Below are positions 23,916 through 32,515 of a stretch of 64,000 nt of DNA, in pieces. The notes beneath the pieces were generated by a model, which saw only the letters and a list, made by a program, of their open reading frames with translations, did no database searches and was not told the origin of the DNA. The DNA is taken from positions 1 to 64,000 of the forward strand of contig WSYH01001942.1 in assembly GCA_036426205.1 (NCBI GenBank). Direction: 5' to 3'. Made by a program: the position numbers and the translations under genes. Position 1 is the stretch's first letter; each line of letters starts with the position of its first letter. This DNA is from Ascaphus truei (taxonomy: Eukaryota > Chordata > Amphibia > Anura > Ascaphidae).

Positions 23916-24486
23916 TTATGTGTACTTTTGGAAGACAATGTCACCGCTCTCTGATATTGATGAGCTTGAACTCACAGGAGTATGTGATTGATTGCCAAAA
24001 CACCCACAACTGTGCATATGTGCACAAGTTATTCCACGATGGGAAGGTATCAATTTGTAAAAATCACCCAATTGCAAAGCGGGTTGATGTTGACGTTCAT
24101 ACATACTTAACAGAGTAGTGTTCCACCGGACCCCAAAACAATGTTGATGTTTATTACCTGAACATGCAAACAACGTGGTACAATTATATGACCCATGGCT
24201 AACAATGCTGATATGAACTTCTTCAATTGTATAAAAAGACATTTGAAATATTTGACGGTGTATGTCTCTACACTTGAAGTTGGGTTGATCACCAAGAGAT
24301 AGCAAAGATTTCACTTGCCAAAAATTACATAACATTAGCAAGCTACGCGGAAGCAATGTCCCATTAGGAGATAAAACTGAAAACGGTCCTGAGGAAACAA
24401 GAGAGTCCTGATACATAAAGTCTCTCATCGTATCGTGAACTGCATGCACTTTGCTTGGCTTCCGATGTGGCAAAACAAGTTAATCT
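23916..24486 (-). pseudogene. Foamy accessory-region ORF (tas/bel1 position)
   Basis: A minus-strand frame opens after a stop at 24486-24488 and runs to 23916, between env and the polypurine tract, where foamy viruses carry tas (bel1) and bel2. It has no ATG at its start; the first Met codon is about 20 codons in. A second frame at 24364-24573 starts with ATG and overlaps its beginning, so one original gene split by a frameshift is likely. The product is rich in Cys, His and Ser, ends with a serine run, and shows no domain I recognise. Family position suggests a transcriptional activator; the sequence itself does not prove it. Confidence 0.55.
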
Positions 24487-24573
24487 AAGTACATCCTCAT
24501 GGAAGTTTGATAGAACTGTGGTAGACGCAAGATTTGTGAAGTATCTTTCTTTTCGTCTGTGTCCTTGCAACAA
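24364..24573 (-). pseudogene. ATG-initiated start of the accessory ORF
   Basis: A 69-codon frame begins at 24573, about 100 bp after the env stop. It has a basic N-terminus, then switches register relative to the longer frame ending at 23916. Together they look like the 5' part of an accessory gene with a frameshift near 24480. An alternative is two short exons of a spliced message, since foamy accessory transcripts are spliced. Confidence 0.4.
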
Positions 24574-24671
24574 AGCATACTGCAGCAGGTTAGATTTGAC
24601 CTGTGTGCTTAAAACAGTATATTAGTATCTAGGTAAAAACATAAGAATATATGCTAGAAAGCAAAATGTGA

Positions 24672-27600
24672 TTAAGCTGAACGCCTCTTCATCTTCGGAA
24701 GAAAAGAGAAAACACGAAGTAAAATAACAAGTATTATTATACCCAAAATAAAAAACAATAGTGGTTTCAAATAACCTAGGATTCCAAACGCATTTCCTAG
24801 ACCACTAAAAATACCTTTACCAGTAGTTTGTAGGCTGGTGCCTATTTTTGACAAAAAATTACCTGTCATTGGCCAAAAAAATTTCAATGATTCACCTAGT
24901 GTAGTTAACCACTGGGGAAAATCACCTGGGTGTAAATCAACACGTAGTAATTCACTGTGAACTCTCTGAAAAGGGGTATGTACTATATCATGTGTGAACC
25001 CTATTGTAATCTTCATTTTCTTCAAATGTGCCAAAAAAACTGTCATGTGAGGAAGGATCAGTGTGATAGCTGGTATCTGGAAACGTACTCCAGATGTAAG
25101 TGTCTTATGTAACAGAGGTGGAATAAATGTAGTACCAAAACACTGTATACTCCTATTAACTGTGACAAGTGATGCCTGAAAAGGAGGTATATCGCAATCC
25201 TCTTCCGTAGACAATACTATGTAACTCCCATTATCTAGGCTGTGAATTAATGTAAAAGGAGTTTGAATTGGTGTCGCAGTTATTGGGCAGTTGCTACCTT
25301 GCATTTGATCATTGCAAGGCATGTGCTGTATGATTTCGTCACAAATTAAATAACCTCTATCAACACATCTTATAGTGCTGATGAAAAATTCACGATCACA
25401 TTTCACAGACATGTACTGAAATGGTTGAGCAACCTGCACCCTTGCGAAATAAGAACCTGTGTGTGTTAAGTGTCCAAAATTAAGCAGTTCCCAATTTGTT
25501 GTATAAACATCTCCTGGAATAAATAATTCATAGTATAGAAAAACTTCCCATAAAGAGTCATCAGGGTTATGAACCTGTCTGTGGTTTCTTTCTCGTATGT
25601 CATAAACTGTGGTTTGTGAAACATATACCAGGATCTCAGATTCTTTCGGACTTAAATTAAGATTCTGTGTGATCCACGTGAGATTTAAAAGTGATATGTC
25701 AACCTTTTGACTTTGCAATGTTAACCTGATCGAAGTAATGTGATTAAGAATAACCAAAGCTTTGATTTCTTCAGATAACACTGTAATGTCTGAAATTGTG
25801 TAGGAAGCAAATTTTATCAGGTGATCTCTTAACACCAAAATACCTCTCCTTAATTCTTCATCATTTGAGTCAGAGATTTGGCTTATAACAGAAACAGAAT
25901 CACTCAGCAGGTGTCCTGTGGTAATAAGAATATCATCGTTAGTAAGCAATTTCCTTGTAGATGTTTTACTTGAAACCTTACATTCATTCATGAAATATGT
26001 GTCATTTTCATAATACACTATGGTATTAATTGTAGCATTTGTACCCCACATTGCCTCTGAGTAGGGCATGTTAGCAATATTAGGTGTGGTGCACGTGTCA
26101 TAATCACAGGGTTTATCATCTGGAGCTATTTGGACATTCATCAAATCGCTCATTGCCCTGATTACCGTGTCTACATTAATATGCAAACTATCATTGAGAC
26201 ATTTCTGGAACAGGGAGTAGACTTTATAATTAGGTTTCATAATCATTATTCGCTCCACACACCAAAAACCTCGTAACCCAGAAAAATGTAAAAATCCTTG
26301 ATCAATCATTTTCGGTTGCCAGTTAAAATAGCCTTCCGTGAGATTGTAATAAAAAGAACAGGGTTTACACCCGTATTTGAATACTGTATTGTCCTTATCA
26401 CAGATTCCTTCATTGATCAATTTCTCCAATGTGATACCACACGCATTCTTGAAACCTTTACATGAATGGCTGTAGTATGTAGTATTGGTAAATGTAGCAA
26501 AGCGTGGTTGAGTGCAAGTGTCCCATGCTGTAGGTTCACGAAACAACATACCATCACCTTTTATATTCCATTCTTTCGGAAGTGCTGCTGTCTGTAGCTG
26601 TCCAGTTTTAGCATCGTCCATCACATCTTGAAGTTTGTGTAACAGGTCATCAGCGGTTGTTGATGAGTTCCACCATTCTGAGTAAATACTGTCAGAGCAA
26701 AAAACAGCAGAAGTATAAGGTCTTACCCCTCCAGGTATTCTGTACTCTTCTTCTTCAGCACCTTCCCAGAATGCCACTCTTGGATCAGTCTGTCCGTTGG
26801 GAACGAATCCGTTCTGAGTGATTTGACCTGTATTCAGATAGAAAATAGGGTATTGCTTATACCTTATATTGTCCATGGTCACACCAGGCCGAGGGCAATG
26901 ATCAGCTTTCAGCTCCTTCGTTGGCCATTTACGTGTTCCTTGAAAGTCAATGAAATAGCAATGTCCAAATTCAGCATGACAACGTTGTTCACGGTAGCTT
27001 TGCTGCTTCCAATGGTCATGAAGGGGTAAATCATATTTCAGGCTTGTAGATTGCAGCTGTTGCATCTGTGCATTCAGATGTTGTGTAACCAGCTTCCTTC
27101 CTTCTGGCGTAGTTACACCAGCTTCTTTAGCTAGCACAGTAGAATCAAACAGCACAACCTGTGAAATCCCCAAAGTCTTTCGTTTCTGGATGATAGGTTT
27201 AGGAAACGGCTTCCAATACACACCTTGAGGTATACCCACCGACTGTATCTCCACCGGTTTCAAATTGTAGTGTAGTCCTCGTTTCACGATTCCGGAGTCT
27301 GGTGTGGTAATACCATGTGTAGCTGTACGTTTCCAGTTGATGATCTCGCCTTCTTGCTGAGTCACAAAATGCCATTGTAACCTGAAATTAACGCTGGCTG
27401 ATATTGCTAGAAAAGCAAAACAGATTGAGAGACACAAAATAGTCTTAAACAGTCTTTTCTTCGTGATTACCTTAGCCATTGTTTGATAGGCCTTCTGGAA
27501 TATATTGCGTTGATCCGGTATGGCAGGTAACACATATATATGTCTTTGGTCACGGTCAGGGAAGTCAGCTTCAGCTTGTAGGACCTCACCTGTGTGATTA

Positions 27601-27686
27601 GTTTCCACATCCTGTGGTCGTGCAGTCTGTGCTTCGAGAGGCTGCAGCTCCATCAAAGTCTGTCGCAGATACGGTGTCTCCTCCAT
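24672..27686 (-). CDS. env: Foamy virus envelope glycoprotein, intact
   Basis: An uninterrupted 1004-codon frame from ATG 27686 to 24672, close to the 980-1000 residues usual for foamy Env. It overlaps the end of pol by 89 bp, as in the family. Order: leader with a hydrophobic segment at about 79-98; receptor-binding surface unit with many cysteines and several Asn-x-Ser/Thr sites; fusion/transmembrane subunit from about 580, with the conserved Gln-Ile-Ser-Asp-x-Asn-Asp-Glu stretch near 603; Trp-rich membrane-proximal region near 925-939; anchor at about 972-993; and a short basic tail. The leader lacks the Trp-x-x-Trp Gag-binding motif of mammalian foamy viruses. No canonical Arg-x-x-Arg furin site is visible at the surface/transmembrane junction (Ser-Thr-Arg-Lys is there). 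The tail has Arg-Arg where the ER-retrieval lysines usually sit. It would mediate entry in an active virus; here it is an old genomic copy. Confidence 0.95.
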   Translation of the reverse strand: MEETPYLRQTLMELQPLEAQTARPQDVETNHTGEVLQAEADFPDRDQRHIYVLPAIPDQRNIFQKAYQTMAKVITKKRLFKTILCLSICFAFLAISASVNFRLQWHFVTQQEGEIINWKRTATHGITTPDSGIVKRGLHYNLKPVEIQSVGIPQGVYWKPFPKPIIQKRKTLGISQVVLFDSTVLAKEAGVTTPEGRKLVTQHLNAQMQQLQSTSLKYDLPLHDHWKQQSYREQRCHAEFGHCYFIDFQGTRKWPTKELKADHCPRPGVTMDNIRYKQYPIFYLNTGQITQNGFVPNGQTDPRVAFWEGAEEEEYRIPGGVRPYTSAVFCSDSIYSEWWNSSTTADDLLHKLQDVMDDAKTGQLQTAALPKEWNIKGDGMLFREPTAWDTCTQPRFATFTNTTYYSHSCKGFKNACGITLEKLINEGICDKDNTVFKYGCKPCSFYYNLTEGYFNWQPKMIDQGFLHFSGLRGFWCVERIMIMKPNYKVYSLFQKCLNDSLHINVDTVIRAMSDLMNVQIAPDDKPCDYDTCTTPNIANMPYSEAMWGTNATINTIVYYENDTYFMNECKVSSKTSTRKLLTNDDILITTGHLLSDSVSVISQISDSNDEELRRGILVLRDHLIKFASYTISDITVLSEEIKALVILNHITSIRLTLQSQKVDISLLNLTWITQNLNLSPKESEILVYVSQTTVYDIRERNHRQVHNPDDSLWEVFLYYELFIPGDVYTTNWELLNFGHLTHTGSYFARVQVAQPFQYMSVKCDREFFISTIRCVDRGYLICDEIIQHMPCNDQMQGSNCPITATPIQTPFTLIHSLDNGSYIVLSTEEDCDIPPFQASLVTVNRSIQCFGTTFIPPLLHKTLTSGVRFQIPAITLILPHMTVFLAHLKKMKITIGFTHDIVHTPFQRVHSELLRVDLHPGDFPQWLTTLGESLKFFWPMTGNFLSKIGTSLQTTGKGIFSGLGNAFGILGYLKPLLFFILGIIILVILLRVFSFLPKMKRRSA
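24735..24741 (-). promoter_or_regulatory. Possible internal promoter TATA box
   Basis: TATAATA within GGGTATAATAATAC in the env 3' end, about 165 bp before the accessory ATG. Foamy viruses drive accessory genes from an internal promoter in this part of env. Only the TATA-like motif and its position support it here. Confidence 0.3.
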
Positions 27687-28107
27687 CTTTTACAATTATT
27701 TCACTGCAGTGAGCTGTAGGTTTAAGATTGTCTATACTTACAGTCCTTTCTTTGCCTTTAGTATCTCGGATAACAAAGGTACGCTCGTTTATCTTTTTTA
27801 GTATTGTGGTTGGTTTCTTCCACTTAGGCCGCAACGGCTTTACCTTAGCAACCCTCTCCTGGACCGAATGTCCAATCTGGGGCGTCCAAGCTGCAGGATT
27901 ACGTGGTGTGTGGGCTGTATGGGAAAAAGAATCCCTCAATTCCTGTAAAATTAATATTTGTTCAAGTCTCCCTGGGACAGAAATAGAATCATTAGTAAAC
28001 TGTGTATTCATAGGAGTACCATATAACAGTTCATGTGGTGTTTTACCAGTTGTTGTGTTAGGAATATTATTAAGCCAATTTGGACCGTGACCAAAAGTGG
28101 GTACCAC
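27598..28107 (-). pseudogene. pol: Foamy pol: integrase C-terminal part, frameshifted
   Basis: It continues integrase after a frameshift near 28090-28107. It contains the end of the catalytic core and the SH3-like C-terminal domain (Lys-Pro-Leu-Arg-Pro-Lys-Trp-Lys-Lys-Pro, then Ile-Asp-Asn-Leu-Lys-Pro). The frame runs 89 bp past the env start before stopping. In the family this domain helps bind DNA in the integration complex. An internal polypurine tract lies within it. Confidence 0.88.
27852..27860 (-). promoter_or_regulatory. Internal (central) polypurine tract in pol
   Basis: AGGAGAGGG is identical in all nine bases to the 3' polypurine tract at 23849-23857. It lies in the integrase C-terminal coding region. 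Foamy viruses are known to keep a second copy in pol that primes plus-strand synthesis and leaves a gap in the linear DNA. Confidence 0.75.
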
Positions 28108-29219
28108 TGTGTAGGACGATTAGATAGCATTTTGGTTAAAAGTCGTTTCACCTCGTAATTCTTACGTTCAACGGTTCCAGAAGACTCCGGATGTGACGGT
28201 GAGCTGTAAGCCCATTCAATACCTAATATTGAGGCCCATTCCTTGGTTTCTGCTGCTTTGAAAGCAGGTCCACCATCGGAATGTAAGGCCTTGGGCTTAG
28301 CCACACTTACTAAGGAGTTGAGACAATTAAGCTTAGAGCTAGCTGTCGTACTACGAACGGGGTATAACCACGTAAACCTTGTACAAGCATCAACACAAAC
28401 CAAAACATGTTTGTAGGAATGTGATGTAGGCAATGGTCCAATATGATCTAAATATATTAAATCAAACGGTTTGCTCGGTATTGCATTAATAATAAATGGT
28501 GGTGTCTGATGATTAGGACTGTTTACCAACCGACATGGTTTACAGTTTCTTAAGACTGTCTTAACCGTTTTTCTCATGTTCGGCCACCAGTATTTGTGTT
28601 TCAGTGTCAAAAAAACATTTTCTCTCCCTAGGTGAGGGTGTCCCACACTGTCATGTGCTTGCGTAGCGATCTGCATTCTGCTTGCTACAGGGGGGACAAT
28701 GAATTCATTAGTATCAATTACAACCATGCAATTATTGTTGACCTGTTTAAATGAGTATTTCTTAGGATACCCTGGTGGATTAGGCCTGGTAGTATCCAGA
28801 CAAGCATACAACTCTGCATTGAGACTGGCTGACTTTGACTGTGCCCTTGTTAACACTTTGTTAACGGCAATTTTTTGACTTACAGTTTGCGCGAGACTAT
28901 CTGCAAACTGGTTACCCATAGTATGAACCGAAGAACCAAGCGTTCTATGCGCTGGCTCGTGTACAATTTCAATATCAGGCTTTTGTTCAAAATAGGCCGC
29001 AATGGCCTTCCACTTAGCAATGTGCGTTAGTGGTTTCCTTTTGGCATTCAAAAATCCATTTGATCTCCATATTGGTAGGTCCTGCAGTGCTGAACGTGCT
29101 AAATAAGCGGAATCTGTAACTATAAGTACATGTCCTTTAACTGTAAGTGCTTCTTTCATAGCAAAAGCTAATGCATGAATCTCTGCAAACTGTGCAGAGT
29201 GATCTCCTATAGGTAATTG
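28100..29219 (-). pseudogene. pol: Foamy pol: RNase H C-terminal part and integrase core
   Basis: The frame opens after an amber codon at 29220-29222 and runs to the frameshift near 28100. RNase H residues seen are Glu in Ala-Glu-Ile-His-Ala and Asp in Val-Thr-Asp-Ser-Ala-Tyr. Integrase follows with an N-terminal His-His-Cys-Cys zinc site (His-x-x-x-x-x-His-x-His and Cys-x-x-Cys) and the catalytic Asp (Leu-Asp-His-Ile-Gly), Asp (His-Ser-Asp-Gly-Gly) and Glu (Pro-Glu-Ser-Ser-Gly). All three catalytic acids are intact, but the lesions on both sides prevent a full Pol. Confidence 0.92.
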
Positions 29220-30201
29220 CTAACTGTGCAACAGATTCATATCTGCATCATATTTAGCAATTCCTGAACCTGCAGATTTAATTACTCCTTCTTTGCTGGA
29301 GTCTACAGCTGAACCATCTGTGTAGAAAATGCATGTGTAAAAGTCGTTTGGGTGTGTTTGATTTTCCCACGTCACTCCTTCAAAAGGGGATGGGAGGTCA
29401 TCTAGTGTAGTTAATGTTTTGTCATGCACAAAATGTATTTGTGGATCCTCTATAATTGTGTACCACTTTAACCAGCGGCTTCTTAACGCCTTCCTGTCTG
29501 GAATGGTATGTTTCTGCAATGTTGCTAGTGAAGCTACTGAAGTGTATATATAGCTATCCTGTCCCTGTGCCAAATCACGTGATTTCAGCACTGTAAGTGT
29601 AACCGCTGATAACAGTTTTTCAAGCGGCAAATATCTCTTCTCTGTATTTGTGAATACATAACTTAAAAGTGTAATTGGTACTGTTTCCATAGCATTGTAA
29701 ATTCGAATGTATGCAGCTAGAGGTGAAATGTTTACATATGCTGACAATGGTTTTGTTGGGTCGCGCTGCGCTAAGAAGGAAGCATCATTAACTGCTGCTA
29801 ATAACTTTCGCAATACCTCATCCTCAACTGTTAACCATTTAAAAGGTGTTTTCGGTCTAGTCTGCTCTGACTTAATCTCGCGTGATATTGCGTGATGCAA
29901 TGGTTCAATCAGTACATTAAAATCTGGGATAAACGTCATTGAAAAATTCAGTAACCCAATAATGCTTCTTAACTGTTTCAGTGTTTTAGGAACACTAATG
30001 TTGGAAACTTTCTCTCTGTAATTAGTAGAGAGGCCTCTACCATTTTCAACTATTTCAAAGCCTAAAAATGTCACAGTTTCTCTTGCAAGCTGTGATTTTT
30101 TTAGGGAAACAAGGTAACCTGCCTCTGTCAATGTAAGCAATACTTCTGTCAGAACTTTAAAATGCTCTGCTTCTGTGTCATGTAATAAAAAAACATCCAA
30201 G
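29220..30201 (-). pseudogene. pol: Foamy pol: RT thumb/connection and RNase H N-terminal part
   Basis: The frame begins just after where the Tyr-x-Asp-Asp RT motif should be: only the second Asp and the following residues remain. RT thumb (Phe-Leu-Gly-Phe-Glu-Ile), connection and the RNase H start (Phe-Tyr-Thr-Asp-Gly-Ser) follow, ending at a TAG codon at 29220-29222. Comparison with the old copy at 38059-40260 shows that roughly 590 bp encoding RT fingers and palm were deleted between protease and this point. Without the palm the polymerase is dead. Confidence 0.9.
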
Positions 30202-30534
30202 TTAATATTTCACAGTCAACTCGGCTTGTGGTTTTATTGCCACTTCCTCTTTTATTTGAATGAAGGAAGCAACATCCTTAAAAGCTATTAGAAAATCGCA
30301 ATCTAATTTATTATGTTCAACTAATTCAATAGAAACCTTTCTATCATTGATTTTTACTTCTAAATAATACGAAGGATAAGTGCCATTTCCTTCAATCGTT
30401 TGTATCGTGATGTCGTGTACATAATTTTCATCAATTAAAATATCAGTTCTTACAAGGGATATGTCTGCTTGTGTGTCTAAAAGGCCATTATAATTTTTTC
30501 CCTTGTATTCAATATTTAATGTTAAATTAGTCAT
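30202..30534 (-). pseudogene. pol: Foamy pol: protease domain (Pol N-terminus)
   Basis: The 110-codon frame starts at ATG 30534, which overlaps the gag stop as ATGA. Pol having its own ATG fits foamy viruses, which translate Pol from a separate spliced mRNA instead of as Gag-Pol. The active-site loop reads Leu-Leu-Asp-Thr-Gln-Ala-Asp (Asp at residue 20), with Gln where retroviral aspartic proteases almost always have Gly. The frame terminates at the RT deletion junction near 30202, soon after the protease domain, so Pol is cut short here. Confidence 0.88.
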
Positions 30535-32036
30535 TCCTCAAAAAGGCCTGCAGGGAAATGCGTAATCTTCCCAACAGACTTCTTTGTGGTTGCTGGTGTA
30601 GCAGCAGCCTGCTGTTTAACTTCGCGTTGACTGTTAGTCAAACCAGAAGTCTGCGTAGCAAAACCTGTACGTTTGTCACAAAATCTAATTTCGCTAGTTT
30701 TGCCTTGTCCGTACCTGTCGGGAGTTTTAATGTATTGTCTCAGATTATATCTGGACACTGCACCCTCATTACGAGCTTGCTGTTCAAAACGTGTAGTTTG
30801 TGGTGTAGGAGTGTCTTGTCTCTGTGTTTGAGTTTGAAAACTCCTATTATCTCTTTGAAAATTACCTCTTCTGTCCCACTGCTCGTCTCTAGGATAAACT
30901 GGAGTTTGATATTGACTGAACGGGGGTCTCCACTTCCTGTCTTGGACAGGAAAATGTCTCCCTTTGTCTGTGTTTGGTCGCTCAGGTTTCCTGTCACTGG
31001 TTTGTGGCTTAGGTGACCCCACCGGCTCCCCGGTTAAACTCCTGCCAACGAGAGTATAGGTATTTTTCAAAATTTCAGGAAACATAATTGGTTTTTGTTC
31101 TACTGGTAAACCTTGTATTTGTATTTCAAGGTCTAACAGCAGACCCTGGCCCTTGATTAATGCCTTAAGACAACCCCAAACAATCTCATGGTTGCCTTGT
31201 GTAAAACGTAACCCTAAAATATAAGCTGCTACAATCCCACTATTCTTATTAACCTGTACTAGTGTATCTGCCAATGATGAAATAGTAACTTTTCCGTGGG
31301 TTTTCTCATACACATTGCTGATGACTGAATCCCAGTCTCGTGCTTCAGCCAATGTGATAGACAAACCCGCAGGTAGCAAGGAATTCACTAAAGCAAGTTT
31401 CTGATGTGCGTTCGGTGTAGGATACACTCCATCTAAATAGTGTGTTCTCTCATTAAGCCATAATGCAATGTCTTTTGGATTAGTTGGTAACTGACCAATT
31501 GTCGCTTTAATATTTGCCATAGGGATACAAACTTGTACCCGAGCTGGTACGTCAATTAACGCTTGAGCTCCTCTTGTTGCTAAGAGGACATTAATAATTT
31601 CTCTTAGCAGCGTGATTTCTGCAGTAGCATTAGCACGCTCTGTTGCAAAATCCCGTGCAGCTTGTGTTAACTCAGGTAATGTAACTGGTGTAAATAAGTG
31701 TGTGCGATTCTCCCCATATTTCGCACCAGAATTAATAGGACCATGTCTGTCCACGCTTGTAGCAATCACAGGCTGTTGCCCCAAAATGACAGTTGCTGCA
31801 TTATGTGTCAAATTAATGATCGTGTGTGTCAACGGGTTATATGCCTGTTGTATGTATTGATATGTGACCGGATCAGCTGTGGTGTCTATTGTTAGATAGC
31901 AGAATCTTGCCCCAGGTCCCCACGGGCCAAATTGAATTTCAAATGCTAGAGTTTCACCATTAATCAGATCTCTATGATACTGACTTCTCATTAAAACATT
32001 CAGATCTGCAGCTCGTGCAAAATCTATAACAGCCAT
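30531..32036 (-). CDS. gag: Foamy virus Gag, intact
   Basis: A 501-codon uninterrupted frame, similar in length to the shorter foamy Gag proteins. There are no Cys-His zinc knuckles, which is typical of foamy viruses and unlike orthoretroviruses. Near the N-terminus, residues 36-44 (Phe-Gly-Pro-Trp-Gly-Pro-Gly-Ala-Arg) resemble the cytoplasmic targeting and retention signal with its key Arg. The C-terminal third is rich in Arg, Gln, Pro and Thr like the GR-box nucleic-acid-binding region. It contains Arg-Tyr-Asn-Leu-Arg at about 429-433, the core of the chromatin-tethering sequence. A predicted coiled region lies at about 125-155. It would form the capsid and bind viral RNA. Confidence 0.93.
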   Translation of the reverse strand: MAVIDFARAADLNVLMRSQYHRDLINGETLAFEIQFGPWGPGARFCYLTIDTTADPVTYQYIQQAYNPLTHTIINLTHNAATVILGQQPVIATSVDRHGPINSGAKYGENRTHLFTPVTLPELTQAARDFATERANATAEITLLREIINVLLATRGAQALIDVPARVQVCIPMANIKATIGQLPTNPKDIALWLNERTHYLDGVYPTPNAHQKLALVNSLLPAGLSITLAEARDWDSVISNVYEKTHGKVTISSLADTLVQVNKNSGIVAAYILGLRFTQGNHEIVWGCLKALIKGQGLLLDLEIQIQGLPVEQKPIMFPEILKNTYTLVGRSLTGEPVGSPKPQTSDRKPERPNTDKGRHFPVQDRKWRPPFSQYQTPVYPRDEQWDRRGNFQRDNRSFQTQTQRQDTPTPQTTRFEQQARNEGAVSRYNLRQYIKTPDRYGQGKTSEIRFCDKRTGFATQTSGLTNSQREVKQQAAATPATTKKSVGKITHFPAGLFEE

Positions 32037-32176
32037 GATATACTATATATATATATATATATAATGAAAATTGTATCTTCTCTATTATAAAGAGGAAATA
32101 GCATACACGTGTACTTTCAAGATTAAATGGGTAACATAAGATTTATGACTTATTTATACAACTCATGAGTAATTAA

Positions 32177-32192
32177 CCACGTTTGGGCGCCA
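32177..32192 (-). promoter_or_regulatory. Foamy primer binding site (tRNA-Lys type)
   Basis: TGGCGCCCAAACGTGG on the minus strand, directly after the U5 end. It agrees with the tRNA-Lys1,2 primer site used by foamy viruses except for one extra A. The same site is at 42134-42149. A ~140-bp leader with a TA repeat separates it from gag. Confidence 0.88.
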
Positions 32193-32241
32193 TAATCTGG
32201 TTCTTTGCCAACCTTCCTCTCCCAAGTAATGCCTCGTGATA
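32193..32241 (-). repeat. Foamy 5' LTR stub (end of U5)
   Basis: Only the last 49 bp of U5 remain, identical in layout to 42150-42198 and 23013-23061. At 32242 it switches abruptly to non-viral repeat sequence. The 5' LTR promoter of this provirus is therefore lost. Confidence 0.88.
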
Positions 32242-32515
32242 GTATAATGTAATACAATAAATAAACTAATATCAAAAACGAATGTTCTTACTAGGAATTT
32301 ATTCAATTTATTTAATTTATGGCTTTTTTTAAAATGCGTGGCTGGGAGCGGGACTAGAGGCGGGGTTGGGGGCGGGACTAGGGGCGGGACTAGGTGGCGA
32401 GTAGATTTTTTGGTTCGGCGAGTAGATTTTTGGGTGATTTGTCAAGCACTGTGTATGTATGTATGTATGTATGTATGTATGTATGTATGTGTGTGGAGTG
32501 CAGGGTGCACTAGGG
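32242..32515. repeat. Dispersed repeat with TATG microsatellite
   Basis: Inverted counterpart of 3906-4200. It contains GGCGAGTAGATTTTT motifs, a GC-rich GGGGCGGGACTA repeat and a (TATG)n run at about 32450-32490. Confidence 0.65.
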
